Positions 53,706-63,208 of a stretch of DNA of 64,000 bases are shown here, piece by piece. Every line of letters begins with the position of its first letter. Position 1 is the stretch's first letter. Origin of the DNA: Clostridium sp. (GTDB lineage: Bacteria > Bacillota > Clostridia > Clostridiales > Clostridiaceae); contig JAHAIU010000001.1 of the NCBI GenBank assembly GCA_018372555.1, forward strand, positions 1 through 64,000. Direction: 5' to 3'. The notes beneath the pieces are model-generated. The model was not told where the DNA came from, made no database searches, and saw only the letters and a list, made by a program, of their open reading frames with translations. Position numbers and translations under genes: made by a program.

Positions 53706-53727
53706 AACTATGCTCGCATAGTTTTTT
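53706..53727 (+). terminator. Terminator hairpin, copy 1 of tandem element
   Basis: AACTATGC-TC-GCATAGTT followed by TTTT. Confidence 0.7.
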
Positions 53728-53854
53728 CCTTCTAGGTCCGGCGTAAAACTTAAGATTTTATATTAGTTATAGAACTCTATACATATTGTGTGAAAGCTGA
53801 CTTGGAGCTTGCAAGGTCAGCATAATCCCATAACTCAAAATAATACTTCTGTTA

Positions 53855-53876
53855 AACTATGCCCGCATAGTTTTTT
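53855..53876 (+). terminator. Terminator hairpin, copy 2 of tandem element
   Basis: AACTATGC-CC-GCATAGTT followed by TTTT, same stem as copy 1 with one loop change. Confidence 0.7.
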
Positions 53877-54004
53877 CCTTTAGTCAGTTACGCGATATAT
53901 AGATATATTGAAAAGTCCTCAGTCATATATTATGTGAATGTCGACTTGGAGCTTGCGACGGAGACAAAGCATAATATATGATTGAGGACTACCTTCCAAT
54001 ATAT

Positions 54005-54748
54005 CTACAGCATAGCTCCGTCTATTTTTAGGATCTGTCCGTTTATATAAGTACATTTTTCACTACATAAAAATAATACTAATTCTGCAACTTCCTTAGG
54101 ATCTCCAAATCTTCCTACTGGAATTTCATTTTCTAACCCTTCTCTTTCTTCAGGAGATAAAAATGAATTCATTTCTGTATCTATTACTCCTGGTGCAATT
54201 CCATTAACTCTTATTCCCATAGGTGCTAATTCCTTAGCTAAGGATTTGGTAAATAAGTTTATAGCTCCTTTTGTACTTGAATATAATACTTCACAAGAAG
54301 CACCAGTTTCACCCCATATAGATGATATATTAATAATATTACCACTACCTCTATTTATCATATGAGGTATAACTTCTTTACTTAAGTACATAGCTCCAAA
54401 TACATTAATTCCAAATATATTTTCAATATTTCTACTTGAAAAGTCCATAAATAGTCCTCTAAAGGAAACAGCAGCATTATTAATTAATATATCAATTTTA
54501 CCAAAGGTCTTTATTATATAATCTATTATTTCCTTACAAAAATCATAGTTAGATATATCACCTTTATAAAGCTTGGCATAGCCACCTAACTCTTGAACCT
54601 CTTTATATGTTTCTTCTGCAGATAAGTCATCTTTTGAATAATTAATTATTACTGTAGCACCTTCTTTAATTAACTCTAATGCAATTGCTTTTCCAATCCC
54701 CCTAGTACCACCAGTTACTAAAGCAATTTTTCCTTGTAAACTTACCAT
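54005..54748 (-). CDS. SDR-family oxidoreductase (FabG/YmfI-like)
   Basis: The 247-residue Rossmann enzyme has TGGTRGIGKAIALELIKEG (cofactor), NNAAVSFRG, the catalytic serine in NISSIWG and Tyr-x-x-x-Lys in VLYSSTKGAINLF, and ends FLCSEKCTYINGQILKIDGA. This could be a 3-oxoacyl-ACP reductase or the EF-P 5-aminopentanone reductase YmfI, which is often annotated for clostridial homologues outside fatty-acid operons; the lone position favours the latter. AAGGAGAAGAAA precedes the ATG. Its stop codon falls inside the outer stem of the neighbouring structured element. Confidence 0.82.
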   Translation of the reverse strand: MVSLQGKIALVTGGTRGIGKAIALELIKEGATVIINYSKDDLSAEETYKEVQELGGYAKLYKGDISNYDFCKEIIDYIIKTFGKIDILINNAAVSFRGLFMDFSSRNIENIFGINVFGAMYLSKEVIPHMINRGSGNIINISSIWGETGASCEVLYSSTKGAINLFTKSLAKELAPMGIRVNGIAPGVIDTEMNSFLSPEEREGLENEIPVGRFGDPKEVAELVLFLCSEKCTYINGQILKIDGAML

Positions 54749-54857
54749 TTTCTTCTCCTTAACTTTTTATTCTTTAGTAAATTATAAAAAGTTTCCTCTA
54801 AAAAACTCTTTATAATTTTACTTCTTTGGTTTCAATAATAGAAAACTTATATCATTT

Positions 54858-55790
54858 TTATAGCCACTCTTTAAGTACTCTTTTTACATTTCCATAATAA
54901 ATTTTATCTATTTCGGTATTTGTAAACCCTTCTTTTAATAGGACATCTCTAAGTTTACCTATTTCACCAATATTTTTTATTTCAACTTCATTTCCAATTC
55001 CATCAAAATCAGTTCCTAATGCTAGCACATCAACACCACCAACATTTTTTATATGCTTTAGATGAGCTATCATTGAATTGATTGTAGGCACTTTTTCACT
55101 TCCAAGGAAAGGTCCGCAGAAATTTAGTCCCATAACTCCACCCTTATTAGCAAGCTTAACTATCATATCATCAGTTAAATTTCTTGAATGATCAGTTATT
55201 GCTCTTGCATTTGAATGTGTTGCAATAAATGGCTTTTTGCAAATATTAATTAAATCATAAAATCCACCATCAGATAAGTGAGAACAATCCGGAATTATTC
55301 CAACTCTCTCCATTTCTAATACTATTTCCTTACCGCGTTCAGTTAATCCTTTATCTTTATATTTATAACCTGCATTAGGATAGCCTATACTATTTTTAAA
55401 GTTCCATATTAAAGTGATAAACCTTATTCCCATATCATAAAGCTCTTGTACTCTTTCTACGTTACCTTCAAGAACTTCACCTTCTTCTATAGATAAAAAA
55501 GCTCCTATTTTCCCTAGGCTATTAACCGCTTCTAATTCTTTCAAATTTCTAACTAATTCTATGCTATCTTTATTTTCCTTTAATTCCTTCATAAAATTAT
55601 TATACATTTTTATAAATTCTTCATAAGGATTCTTTAATAAATCCAGCTCTATAAAATGTGCAAATACTTGTGCTAAAGCTTTTCCTTCTTTTAATTTCTT
55701 TATATCTACCTTACATATACTTTCTCTTAATTTTAAATCTTCATATAATAGTCTACTAGCTGTATCACAATGTAAATCTATTGAATTCAT
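54858..55790 (-). CDS. Membrane dipeptidase family (M19) protein
   Basis: The 310-residue TIM-barrel zinc hydrolase has the start NSIDLHCDTASRLLY (His7, Asp9), SIEEGEVLEG (bridging glutamate), CSHLSDGG and FIATHSNARAITDHSRNL (histidine ligands) and ALGTDFDGIG. M19 enzymes cleave dipeptides, including D-amino-acid ones. The ATG at 55790 has AAGGGGATTAAA upstream; the gene starts one base after the metallophosphoesterase stop and is in its operon. Confidence 0.9.
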   Translation of the reverse strand: MNSIDLHCDTASRLLYEDLKLRESICKVDIKKLKEGKALAQVFAHFIELDLLKNPYEEFIKMYNNFMKELKENKDSIELVRNLKELEAVNSLGKIGAFLSIEEGEVLEGNVERVQELYDMGIRFITLIWNFKNSIGYPNAGYKYKDKGLTERGKEIVLEMERVGIIPDCSHLSDGGFYDLINICKKPFIATHSNARAITDHSRNLTDDMIVKLANKGGVMGLNFCGPFLGSEKVPTINSMIAHLKHIKNVGGVDVLALGTDFDGIGNEVEIKNIGEIGKLRDVLLKEGFTNTEIDKIYYGNVKRVLKEWL

Positions 55791-55791
55791 T

Positions 55792-56748
55792 TTAATCCCC
55801 TTTTCTTTTTTTAATTTTTTCATCTTCTATCATTCTAATTCTTTCTTGTCTTGCCCATAATAAATACTCTTCTATATTCCTAGGACCAGTAATAATCTTT
55901 CGTCTTACCCATAAAACGCCTGATTCTTGAGCTTCTATATTCCATTTTACTAAAGATATCCTTCCACTTTCAACTTCAATTGCAGTAATAGCATAAGGTA
56001 AAACTGCACATCCATCATTAAAGTATGGTGGTTCTTTACATTCAGGCATTCTACTATTATGAGTATGTCCACATAAGATCATCTTTCCATTATCTTTAGC
56101 CCACTTTTCTAATCTTTTATCTACCTTATTTCCTTTTTTATTATTTTTAGCTGGACTTGATGGATCTCTAAAACCTGCAATTCCATTTAAAAACTTCCAT
56201 GGATATCTAACTAAGAATCTAGAAATCATCCAATACCTATAATTAAATTCATCAGCTTGATGACCATGAGTTACTAAGAACTTTTCATTTATTGGAGTGT
56301 ATTTAAAATTTATACCTTCATAAAAATTTAAATCCTTAATAAACTTTAAAAAATTATGACCATAATTATTGCCTATCTTTTTTAAAGCTCTATATTGTGT
56401 AATATAAAAATTTTCCCTACTTTTTATTATATCATGATTACCATAAATAATATAAAGTCTATTTTCTTCTTTATATTTATTTAACACCTTAAAAACATCA
56501 TTATATACATAAGCTATATCTGTACAATTAATATTTTTCCAAAGCTCATCTCCATCTCCTACTTCTACATAAGTAAAACCTTTTTTATAATAATATGATA
56601 AAGCTGCCTTATATATATTTTTGTTTGGAAGAAATGAATCATAAAAAGTCCCATCTCCTCTATGAATATCAGACATAAATACTATATTATCTCCATTATC
56701 AAATTTAACCTCTTTTGAATTTTCATAAAGATAATTTAATTGCTTCAT
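55792..56748 (-). CDS. Calcineurin-like metallophosphoesterase
   Basis: The 318-residue protein has all five metallophosphoesterase blocks: MSDIHRGDG (Asp27, His29), VGDGDELW, YGNHD, VTHGHQADEF and LCGHTHNSRMPE. The DELW and RGDG variants resemble the LpxH-like branch, but no lipid A is expected in a Gram-positive, so the substrate is unknown. It is the first gene of a two-gene operon with the dipeptidase. TAGGGGAACATTTA precedes the ATG. Confidence 0.85.
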   Translation of the reverse strand: MKQLNYLYENSKEVKFDNGDNIVFMSDIHRGDGTFYDSFLPNKNIYKAALSYYYKKGFTYVEVGDGDELWKNINCTDIAYVYNDVFKVLNKYKEENRLYIIYGNHDIIKSRENFYITQYRALKKIGNNYGHNFLKFIKDLNFYEGINFKYTPINEKFLVTHGHQADEFNYRYWMISRFLVRYPWKFLNGIAGFRDPSSPAKNNKKGNKVDKRLEKWAKDNGKMILCGHTHNSRMPECKEPPYFNDGCAVLPYAITAIEVESGRISLVKWNIEAQESGVLWVRRKIITGPRNIEEYLLWARQERIRMIEDEKIKKRKGD

Positions 56749-56900
56749 TAAATGTTCCCCTAAAATTAATTATAAATATTATATGTTTAAATTACAAATT
56801 TGCTAAAAGTATCCTAATTATTTAATTTAAAGATACATATAAATTTTAATTTTTAGTACAAACTACATATATAGTCTACTTTGAAAGGAGAAGAAAAAAT

Positions 56901-58046
56901 TTGAAGCTAAAATTTAATAAACTTATTCTTATATCCTTATTAGTTTTCAATTTGATACCTTATTTTAAAGTTAAAGCTGATAAAGAAGATTTTGATTTAT
57001 ATAATGAAGAAATTCAATCCTCAAACTTAATAGATACCTCTTCTGAAGAGGTAAAGAAAGAGTTTAAATCCTTAATAGAAGATTTGTTTACAAAGAGAAA
57101 TACTGCTATAGTGTCTGGTGATTCAGAGCTTCTTAAGGAATTTTATGATTTAAAAATAAAAGTTAGCTTATGGGCTTATGAAAGCGAAGCAAAGAAAACA
57201 CAGTACTTAATTAATTGGTCAGAAAAACAATCTGTAAAATTTAAAGATTTAAAATCTATTGTTAGAATAAGAAAAGTAGCAGAAAAAGAACCTGGACTCT
57301 ATGGAATAATTTGCGATGTTGCTACAGATTTTAATTATTACTATGTAGATAGCCCTGAAACTATTAATCACTTTAGACTTGGTACTAATCATTATTTAAA
57401 CTTAAGAAAACAAGATGATCGATATATAATAACTAAAGAATGGTACACCGATCCTTTTGCTGATTCCCTAGATCTAAATAATATTAAGTCTGATGAAATT
57501 AAAAATTATCTCCTAACCCAAACTACTCCTGAATATACTCCTTCTGAAAAAATTCAAAAAGCAATAGATTATGCTCATAAATATTGTGGCGTTTCTGAAG
57601 ATGAGGAATTAACCTTTAAGTATAATCCTGATTACAAAGATCATAATCCTGATGGAGGTGATTGTGCTAATTTTGCTTCCCAAATCTTATTTGAGGGTGG
57701 AGGTTTTAAAAAGAACGGAACATGGAATTATGCTGGTAAGGATGGCACTAAAGCTTGGCTTAATGCTCAAGGCTTTAAAAATTATATGGTTTCAAGTGGT
57801 AGAGCTTCTTATATTGCAAAAGGAAACTATCAAAATATATACAAAGCAGCCTTTAATTTAAGGCCTGGTGACTTTGTAGCTTATGAAAAGAAAGGTAGAA
57901 TAACTCATGTATCAACGGTAACTGGTTTTGATTCTAAAGGTTATCCTTTAGTAACCTGCCACAACACAAATAGGTTATTAGTTCCATATGATTTAGGATG
58001 GAGTAATGATAATATAAAATTCCATCTAATACATGTAAATTATTAA
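56901..58046 (+). CDS. Secreted protein with amidase_6 (cysteine amidase) domain
   Basis: The 381-residue protein starts at TTG (56901), ten bases after AAAGGAG, with a signal peptide to about Ala26. A middle NTF2-like segment is followed by a C-terminal amidase_6 domain from about residue 215, with catalytic Cys255 in DGGDCANFASQ and His336 in RITHVSTVTGF. Such domains are papain-like amidases of the cell surface in spore formers. The target is unknown. A terminator follows at 58073. Confidence 0.82.
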   Translation: MKLKFNKLILISLLVFNLIPYFKVKADKEDFDLYNEEIQSSNLIDTSSEEVKKEFKSLIEDLFTKRNTAIVSGDSELLKEFYDLKIKVSLWAYESEAKKTQYLINWSEKQSVKFKDLKSIVRIRKVAEKEPGLYGIICDVATDFNYYYVDSPETINHFRLGTNHYLNLRKQDDRYIITKEWYTDPFADSLDLNNIKSDEIKNYLLTQTTPEYTPSEKIQKAIDYAHKYCGVSEDEELTFKYNPDYKDHNPDGGDCANFASQILFEGGGFKKNGTWNYAGKDGTKAWLNAQGFKNYMVSSGRASYIAKGNYQNIYKAAFNLRPGDFVAYEKKGRITHVSTVTGFDSKGYPLVTCHNTNRLLVPYDLGWSNDNIKFHLIHVNY

Positions 58047-58072
58047 AAGTTAAATATTAAAAATAAATTAAT

Positions 58073-58122
58073 GGGTTATTGCATTAAGAAATTAATATCC
58101 ACTAGCAATAGCCCTATTTTAT
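58073..58122 (+). terminator. Terminator of the amidase_6 gene
   Basis: GGGTTATTGC (58073-58082) and GCAATAGCCC (58105-58114) pair with one G-U, followed by TATTTTATTT. Confidence 0.75.
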
Positions 58123-58361
58123 TTATCCTAATATAGATACATTAGATAAAATTTATCTTTATATGGTAAATCACTAGAAGAAATAACTTGATTAACTTTT
58201 CCTAAATAGACTAAATAAATAAGCATTAAATATTCCCAAGAGATAAACTTATACTTATTTTTAATAAATCTTAGAAATTGCAATACAAAAAAGGCTATAA
58301 CCATAGCTATAGCCTTAAACTAATTAAAATTTCAATTTAAAATAAGTTGCCTATTTTACTA
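58123..58361. other. Intergenic region between convergent amidase genes
   Basis: No gene is seen. Besides the two terminators at its flanks the sequence is plain A/T-rich DNA. Confidence 0.5.
58287..58317 (-). terminator. Terminator of the secreted amidase_3 gene
   Basis: On the reverse strand AAGGCTATA-GCTATGGT-TATAGCCTT is followed by TTTT. Confidence 0.8.
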
Positions 58362-59099
58362 TTAGTTCTGTGCCTCCTTTATATTATCTTTATATTGATC
58401 TATAGAATCAGCCACTATACTCATAAGCTTTCTTTGATAATTTTTATCACATAACATAGCATCTTCACAACTATTACTCATAAATCCCATTTCAAATATT
58501 ACTACTGGAACCCTTGACCAATTAAATCCTGTAATATCATTTCTTTCAAATATTCCATTAACCTTAACTCCATTATCCTTAAGGTTAGTTTTTAATATTT
58601 CAGCGTACTTATTACTTTCATTAAAAATATCTTTTGTGCTTCCCTTGCTAGATGGAACTAAAAGAGTTGCACCTGTTTTACTATTGTCTTTTAAGCTGTC
58701 ACAATGAATTCTAATTGTCATATCTGCTTTTGATTTATTAGCTATTTCAGCTCTTTCTGCATTACTTATATTTACATCATTCTCTTTCCTAGTCATAATT
58801 ACAGTGTAACCTTTTTCTTCTAATAAGTCTTTTAAAATAGTTGCTGCTTCTAAATTAACTACATATTCAGGTTTCTTTGTTGAAATGCCTTCAGTACCTT
58901 GGGAAACTCTAGGTTTTTTATTACTAGAGTTTGGTGAAACATTCTCAAGCTTACTATCCCCTTTCTTTTGGTGTCCAGCATCAATACATATAACTAATTT
59001 TTTATTTTCCTCTTCTGTAAAAGCTTTTGGATTTAAAGCTAAGATATTAAAAGAAATAATGGAAACTATTAATATACTAATAAAGTTTTTCTTTTTCAT
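58362..59099 (-). CDS. Secreted N-acetylmuramoyl-L-alanine amidase (amidase_3)
   Basis: The 245-residue protein has a signal peptide (about 1-28) and a zinc amidase_3 domain: LVICIDAGHQKKGDS (His about 43), KPEYVVNLEAATILKDLLEE with the glutamate ligand, MTIRIHCDSLKD and VVIFEMGFMSNSCED with the catalytic Glu. It should hydrolyse the MurNAc-L-Ala bond. Unlike the amidase at 30392 it has a signal peptide and no repeats, so it is an ordinary exported autolysin or sporulation/germination enzyme. Confidence 0.92.
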   Translation of the reverse strand: MKKKNFISILIVSIISFNILALNPKAFTEEENKKLVICIDAGHQKKGDSKLENVSPNSSNKKPRVSQGTEGISTKKPEYVVNLEAATILKDLLEEKGYTVIMTRKENDVNISNAERAEIANKSKADMTIRIHCDSLKDNSKTGATLLVPSSKGSTKDIFNESNKYAEILKTNLKDNGVKVNGIFERNDITGFNWSRVPVVIFEMGFMSNSCEDAMLCDKNYQRKLMSIVADSIDQYKDNIKEAQN

Positions 59100-59431
59100 T
59101 TTTCCTCCTAAGTTATAAAATTTTTATTGCTTATGCTTCCAATTAATGTAGTTTACTTAAAAATATTTTTACTTAATATTCTATGAGACTACAATATGTA
59201 AATTATTTATTGAAACATATACTTATTAATTTAATTAAATATATATTGTGCATAGCTTGTTTATATTATTCAAATTAACTTAATCTATAATTACTTAAAA
59301 ATTTTATTTTTTATTATTTACTCTTAATTTTTATTCTGGAACAGCCCCATTTTTATATGTCCATAACCATACATATAAATATAAATTTGATTTTCACAAC
59401 TTATTTTTGTAAAAATATCACAATTACTTTT
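59100..59431. other. AT-rich intergenic region with a repeat fragment
   Basis: About 330 bases without a supported gene. Near 59310-59355 TTATTTACTCTTAATTTTTA followed by GGAACAGCCCC resembles the right end of the dispersed repeat. The rest is A/T-rich and includes the promoter region of the reverse-strand amidase. Confidence 0.5.
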
Positions 59432-59465
59432 AAAAAATAAAGAGCTGTCTTATGGCAGCTCTTTA
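59432..59465 (-). terminator. Terminator of exoA
   Basis: On the reverse strand AAAGAGCTG-CCATAAGA-CAGCTCTTT is followed by ATTTTTT. Confidence 0.85.
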
Positions 59466-59470
59466 ATAAA

Positions 59471-60226
59471 TTATAATTCAATTGTTAATTCCACAGGACA
59501 ATGGTCAGATCCTAATACTTCAGTATGGATTTTTGCATCAACTAATTTTTCATCTATTGCTTTAGAAGTTACAAAATAATCAATTCTCCATCCTGCATTC
59601 TTAGCTCTTGCACTAAATCTATATGACCACCAAGAATATACTCCTGTTAAATCTGGATAAAAGAATCTAAAAGTATCTGTAAATCCTGCATTTAATAATT
59701 CAGTAAATTTACCTCTTTCTTCTTCTGTAAACCCAGCATTTCTAGTATTAGTTTTAGGATTCTTTAAATCTATTTCTTTATGAGCTACATTTAAATCTCC
59801 ACATACTATAACAGGTTTTTTATTATCTAAGTTTACTAAATATTCTCTAAAAGCATCTTCCCATACCATTCTATAGTCTAATCTAGCAAGTTCATTTTTT
59901 GAATTTGGAGTATATACTGTTACCATATAGAAGTTTTCAAACTCTAAAGTAATTACTCTTCCTTCTTTATCATGCTCTTCTATTCCTAAACCATATGAAA
60001 CTGATAAAGGTTCTTTCTTAGTGAAAATTGCTGTTCCTGAATATCCTTTTTTCTCAGCATAATTCCAATATTGATGATAACCTTCTAGTTGTAAATCAAT
60101 TTGACCTGCTTGAAGCTTGCTTTCTTGAATACAAAATATATCTGCATCAATTTCATTAAAGAAATCTAAAAATCCTTTAGTTACGCAAGCTCTTATTCCA
60201 TTAACATTCCAAGATATTAATTTCAT
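59471..60226 (-). CDS. exoA: Exodeoxyribonuclease III / AP endonuclease
   Basis: The 251-residue EEP-fold enzyme has [13 protein letters not shown] (Asn7), [13 protein letters not shown] (metal Glu35), [32 protein letters not shown] and the terminal [11 protein letters not shown] with catalytic Asp-His. It acts at abasic sites in base-excision repair. Length is typical. It lies 84 bases downstream of glyA on the same strand. Confidence 0.95.
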   Translation of the reverse strand: MKLISWNVNGIRACVTKGFLDFFNEIDADIFCIQESKLQAGQIDLQLEGYHQYWNYAEKKGYSGTAIFTKKEPLSVSYGLGIEEHDKEGRVITLEFENFYMVTVYTPNSKNELARLDYRMVWEDAFREYLVNLDNKKPVIVCGDLNVAHKEIDLKNPKTNTRNAGFTEEERGKFTELLNAGFTDTFRFFYPDLTGVYSWWSYRFSARAKNAGWRIDYFVTSKAIDEKLVDAKIHTEVLGSDHCPVELTIEL

Positions 60227-60309
60227 TGCTTTTCTCCTTTTTAAATAAATAATTAGTAATTACATATATAGGTGCTTTTTTAACCTAAGCTGTAATTAAA
60301 AAAGCAATA

Positions 60310-61545
60310 TTAATTATATAAAGGGTGATTATCGCATAATGCCTTTACTCTTCCTTTTAAAGCTTCTATGTTAGGGTTTTCTACTGAAAGAGTATCGTTA
60401 ATTATTGATGCTATTTCCTTCATATCATCTTCATTAAATCCCCTAGTAGATACAGCTGCTGTACCTATTCTTATACCTGAAGTTACAAATGGGCTCTTAG
60501 TTTCATTAGGAACAGTGTTTTTATTAACAGTAATTCCTATTGAGTCTAATATTAGTTCTGCATCCTTACCTGTAATATTCTTATTACTTAAGTCAACAAG
60601 GATTAAATGATTATCAGTACCACCTGACACTATTTTAAAACCATAGTTTATTAATTCATTAGCAAGTACGCTACAGTTATTAACAACATTCTTAATATAT
60701 TCCTTATAACTTGGATCTAAAGCTTCTTTAAAACATACTGCTTTAGCTGCAATAGTATGTATTAATGGTCCTCCTTGAATTCCAGGGAAGATAGTCTTAT
60801 CTATTTGCTTTGCATATTTCTCTTTACAAAGTATTAATCCACCTCTAGGTCCTCTTAAAGTTTTATGAGTAGTTGATGTAACAAAATCTGCATATGGAAC
60901 TGGTGATGGATGTTCTCCTGCAGCTATTAATCCTGCAATATGAGCCATATCTACCATGAAATATGCTCCAACTTCATCACAAATATCTCTAAAAGCTTTA
61001 AAATCAATTATTCTTGAATAAGCACTTGCACCAGCAACAATAAGCTTTGGTCTATGCTTTAAAGCTAATTCTCTTACTACATCATAATCTATAGTTTCAG
61101 TTTCCTTATCTACTCCATAAGATACAAAGTTGTATAACTTACCAGAAAAATTTACTGGTGAACCATGAGTTAAATGTCCTCCATGGCTTAAATCCATCCC
61201 TAAAACAGTATCTCCTGTTTCAAGAACTGAAAGATATACTGCCATATTTGCTTGTGAACCTGAATGAGGTTGAACATTCGCATGTTCAGCTCCAAATAGT
61301 TCCTTAGCTCTATTTCTAGCTATATCTTCAACTTCATCTACAACATGGCATCCACCATAATATCTCTTATTTGGATACCCTTCTGCATACTTATTAGTAA
61401 GGAAAGAACCCATAGCCTCCATTACTGCTTTAGAAGCAAAGTTCTCAGATGCAATTAATTCAATTCCATCCTGCTGTCTTTTTAGCTCCTTTTGAATTAA
61501 ATCACTAATCGCCTTATCTTCTTTTGAAAGATTTTCAAAATTCAT
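60310..61545 (-). CDS. glyA: Serine hydroxymethyltransferase
   Basis: GlyA converts serine plus tetrahydrofolate into glycine and methylene-THF. The 411-residue PLP enzyme has [67 protein letters not shown] and the Schiff-base lysine in [26 protein letters not shown] precedes the ATG. No glycine riboswitch or other leader structure is visible upstream. Confidence 0.97.
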   Translation of the reverse strand: MNFENLSKEDKAISDLIQKELKRQQDGIELIASENFASKAVMEAMGSFLTNKYAEGYPNKRYYGGCHVVDEVEDIARNRAKELFGAEHANVQPHSGSQANMAVYLSVLETGDTVLGMDLSHGGHLTHGSPVNFSGKLYNFVSYGVDKETETIDYDVVRELALKHRPKLIVAGASAYSRIIDFKAFRDICDEVGAYFMVDMAHIAGLIAAGEHPSPVPYADFVTSTTHKTLRGPRGGLILCKEKYAKQIDKTIFPGIQGGPLIHTIAAKAVCFKEALDPSYKEYIKNVVNNCSVLANELINYGFKIVSGGTDNHLILVDLSNKNITGKDAELILDSIGITVNKNTVPNETKSPFVTSGIRIGTAAVSTRGFNEDDMKEIASIINDTLSVENPNIEALKGRVKALCDNHPLYN

Positions 61546-61761
61546 TTTATCACCCCAAATTAATATTTTTAAAAATTACTTTTGAGTAAATTATAAGTTT
61601 ATTTCCAAGAATAATCAATTGATATTTGTAATTATTTATTTTTTATCGTTATTCTTTAATAAATAGATTATTAAATATACAAACTACTATAATAAACTAT
61701 TTCCGTATGTTATAATACTTAAGTTATAATATATTAACTATATTTAATTGAAAAAATTTTG

Positions 61762-61788
61762 CTAGCATTTAAGTACTGCTAGTATTTT
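61762..61788 (+). promoter_or_regulatory. Hairpin in the leader of the ThrE exporter genes
   Basis: CTAGCA-TTTAAGTAC-TGCTAG followed by TATTTTT lies 40 bases before the exporter start and after a likely promoter (-10 TATAAT near 61711). A weak terminator in this place could be an attenuator; it could also be incidental. Confidence 0.4.
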
Positions 61789-61829
61789 TGAAATGTAAAG
61801 AAAATTTTTTAGTTTAAGGAGTAATCTTT

Positions 61830-62594
61830 ATGGATTTAAATGAAATACTTCATGTTGCAACCTTTGCTGGAAAAATAATGTTAGAATCTGGCGGAGAAAC
61901 TTATAGAGCAGAAGAAATAGTATGGAGAATTTGTAAAATTTATGGAGTTGAAGAAGCTGAAAGCTTTGTTACCACTACAGGTGTGATGGTTTCAATATGT
62001 CATGATGGTAAAACTTACTCTTTAATAAGAAGAGTATCAACTCGCACTATAGACTTAGATAAAGTGCATAAGGTTAACGATCTATCTAGAAATATTATAA
62101 ATAGAGGACTAACAGTTTCTCAGCTTAAAGAGCAATTAAAGCTAATTGATAATGGAGAAAGATATAGTGATAAAACAGCTATATTAATATCTGCCTTAGG
62201 AGCTTTTTGCTTTGTTTTCCTATTTGGTGGAGAACTAAGAGAAGCTCTCGCTGCCTTTTTAATAGGTCTTATAATAAAATCTGTATCTATTAAGTTTGCT
62301 AGCTTAGGAATTAACCAATTTTTTATAAACAGCATTTGTGCTGGCATAGCAGCAATCATTGCAATTCTTTTATTAAAATCAAACTTAATTTCAGATTTAG
62401 ATAAAACTATAATAGGATCCATAATGCTTTTGGTGCCTGGTCTTGCTATTACTAATGCTATTAGAGATACAATATCTGGGGACTTACTAGCAGGCCTTAC
62501 AAGAGCTGTGGAGGCATTTCTAGTGGCTATCTCAATAGCTATAGGCACTGGTGCTGTTCTTAGCTTTTGGATATCTACCTTTGGAACGCTTTAA
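61830..62594 (+). CDS. Threonine/serine exporter, large subunit (ThrE N-terminal domain type)
   Basis: The 254-residue protein has the cytoplasmic signature LESGGETYRAEEIVWRICK and SFVTTTGVMVSICHDGKTY, then about five membrane spans (from residue 115 on), including ILLLKSNLISDLDK and IMLLVPGLAITNAIRDTISG. It corresponds to the N-terminal half of corynebacterial ThrE (DUF1212); the other half is the next gene. The pair exports threonine or serine. AAGGAGTAATCTTT precedes the ATG. Confidence 0.9.
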   Translation: MDLNEILHVATFAGKIMLESGGETYRAEEIVWRICKIYGVEEAESFVTTTGVMVSICHDGKTYSLIRRVSTRTIDLDKVHKVNDLSRNIINRGLTVSQLKEQLKLIDNGERYSDKTAILISALGAFCFVFLFGGELREALAAFLIGLIIKSVSIKFASLGINQFFINSICAGIAAIIAILLLKSNLISDLDKTIIGSIMLLVPGLAITNAIRDTISGDLLAGLTRAVEAFLVAISIAIGTGAVLSFWISTFGTL

Positions 62595-62609
62595 TTTAGG
62601 AGGATTATT

Positions 62610-63113
62610 ATGTTAAGTGAATCACTATTTGCTTTTTTTGCCACTCTAGGCTTTGGGATACTATTTAATATAAAAGGTAAAAAATTATTTTATGCTGCCC
62701 TTGGAGGTGGATTAAGTTGGTTTGTAAGCTTAATTTGTTTCAAGTTTGGTTTAGATACAACTTCATCATTTTTTATATCAGCAATAATTTTTAGTGTTTA
62801 TTCAGAAATAATGGCTAGAGTTTTAAAAACTCCAGTTACTTCTTTAATAATATGCGCTCTTATTCCCTTAGTACCTGGAGGTGGCATGTATTATACAATG
62901 TACGAAGCCGTAAACGGCAATATAATGGAATCAATAGAGCTTGGATTAAATACTTTAGCTAGTGCAGGTTCTTTAGCTTTAGGTGTGATTTTTGTATCTA
63001 CTATAACAAAACTTCTTATGTCAACCAAAAATAAACGTGAGATAAATGAGCTTGAAAAAATATCTAAAAGAAGGTTATTTAAATACAGACTAGATAATTA
63101 TAGAAAAAAATAA
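62610..63113 (+). CDS. Threonine/serine exporter, small subunit (ThrE_2)
   Basis: The 167-residue membrane protein has about five spans and the conserved ALIPLVPGGGMYYTMYEAVNG segment of the ThrE C-terminal half (DUF3815). It starts 15 bases after its partner, with TTAGGAGGATTATT upstream, and ends at a strong terminator. The split into two genes is the usual arrangement in Firmicutes. Confidence 0.9.
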   Translation: MLSESLFAFFATLGFGILFNIKGKKLFYAALGGGLSWFVSLICFKFGLDTTSSFFISAIIFSVYSEIMARVLKTPVTSLIICALIPLVPGGGMYYTMYEAVNGNIMESIELGLNTLASAGSLALGVIFVSTITKLLMSTKNKREINELEKISKRRLFKYRLDNYRKK

Positions 63114-63134
63114 ATTAGGAGTAATACATATTAC

Positions 63135-63169
63135 AAAAAGGTGGAGTCAAATTAATGAATCCACCTTTT
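63135..63169. terminator. Terminator of the ThrE operon
   Basis: AAAAAGGTGGA and TCCACCTTTT are inverse arms around a loop of about 14 bases, between the exporter operon and the convergent ferredoxin gene. Confidence 0.85.
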
Positions 63170-63208
63170 CTTATTGGATAATATCTACTTTGATATTAAA
63201 CCGTTAAA

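Larger units (their letters stand above)
53640..54006. repeat. Tandem structured element: terminator hairpins alternating with long stem-loops
   Basis: Two near-identical blocks, TTAAACTATGCyCGCATAGT with a T-run and CC (53703-53729 and 53852-53878), alternate with two stem-loops sharing the 14-base apical core GACTTGGAGCTTGC (53799-53812 and 53943-53956). The second stem-loop has a 20-base-pair stem (53915-53934 with 53970-53989, one G-U) extended by AGATATATTG/CAATATATCT (53901-53910 with 53997-54006). A third, core-less remnant (ATTGTGAGATCCATAATAAT) precedes the first terminator. No coding frame. Confidence 0.6.

Noticed and set aside
53640..54006. CRISPR array
   Set aside because: Only two copies of each block, with imperfect identity, no regular spacers and no cas genes in the window.
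53640..54006. Retron ncRNA or IS200/605 end
   Set aside because: No reverse transcriptase or TnpA/TnpB frame is adjacent; the nearest transposase is IS3-type, which does not use hairpin ends.
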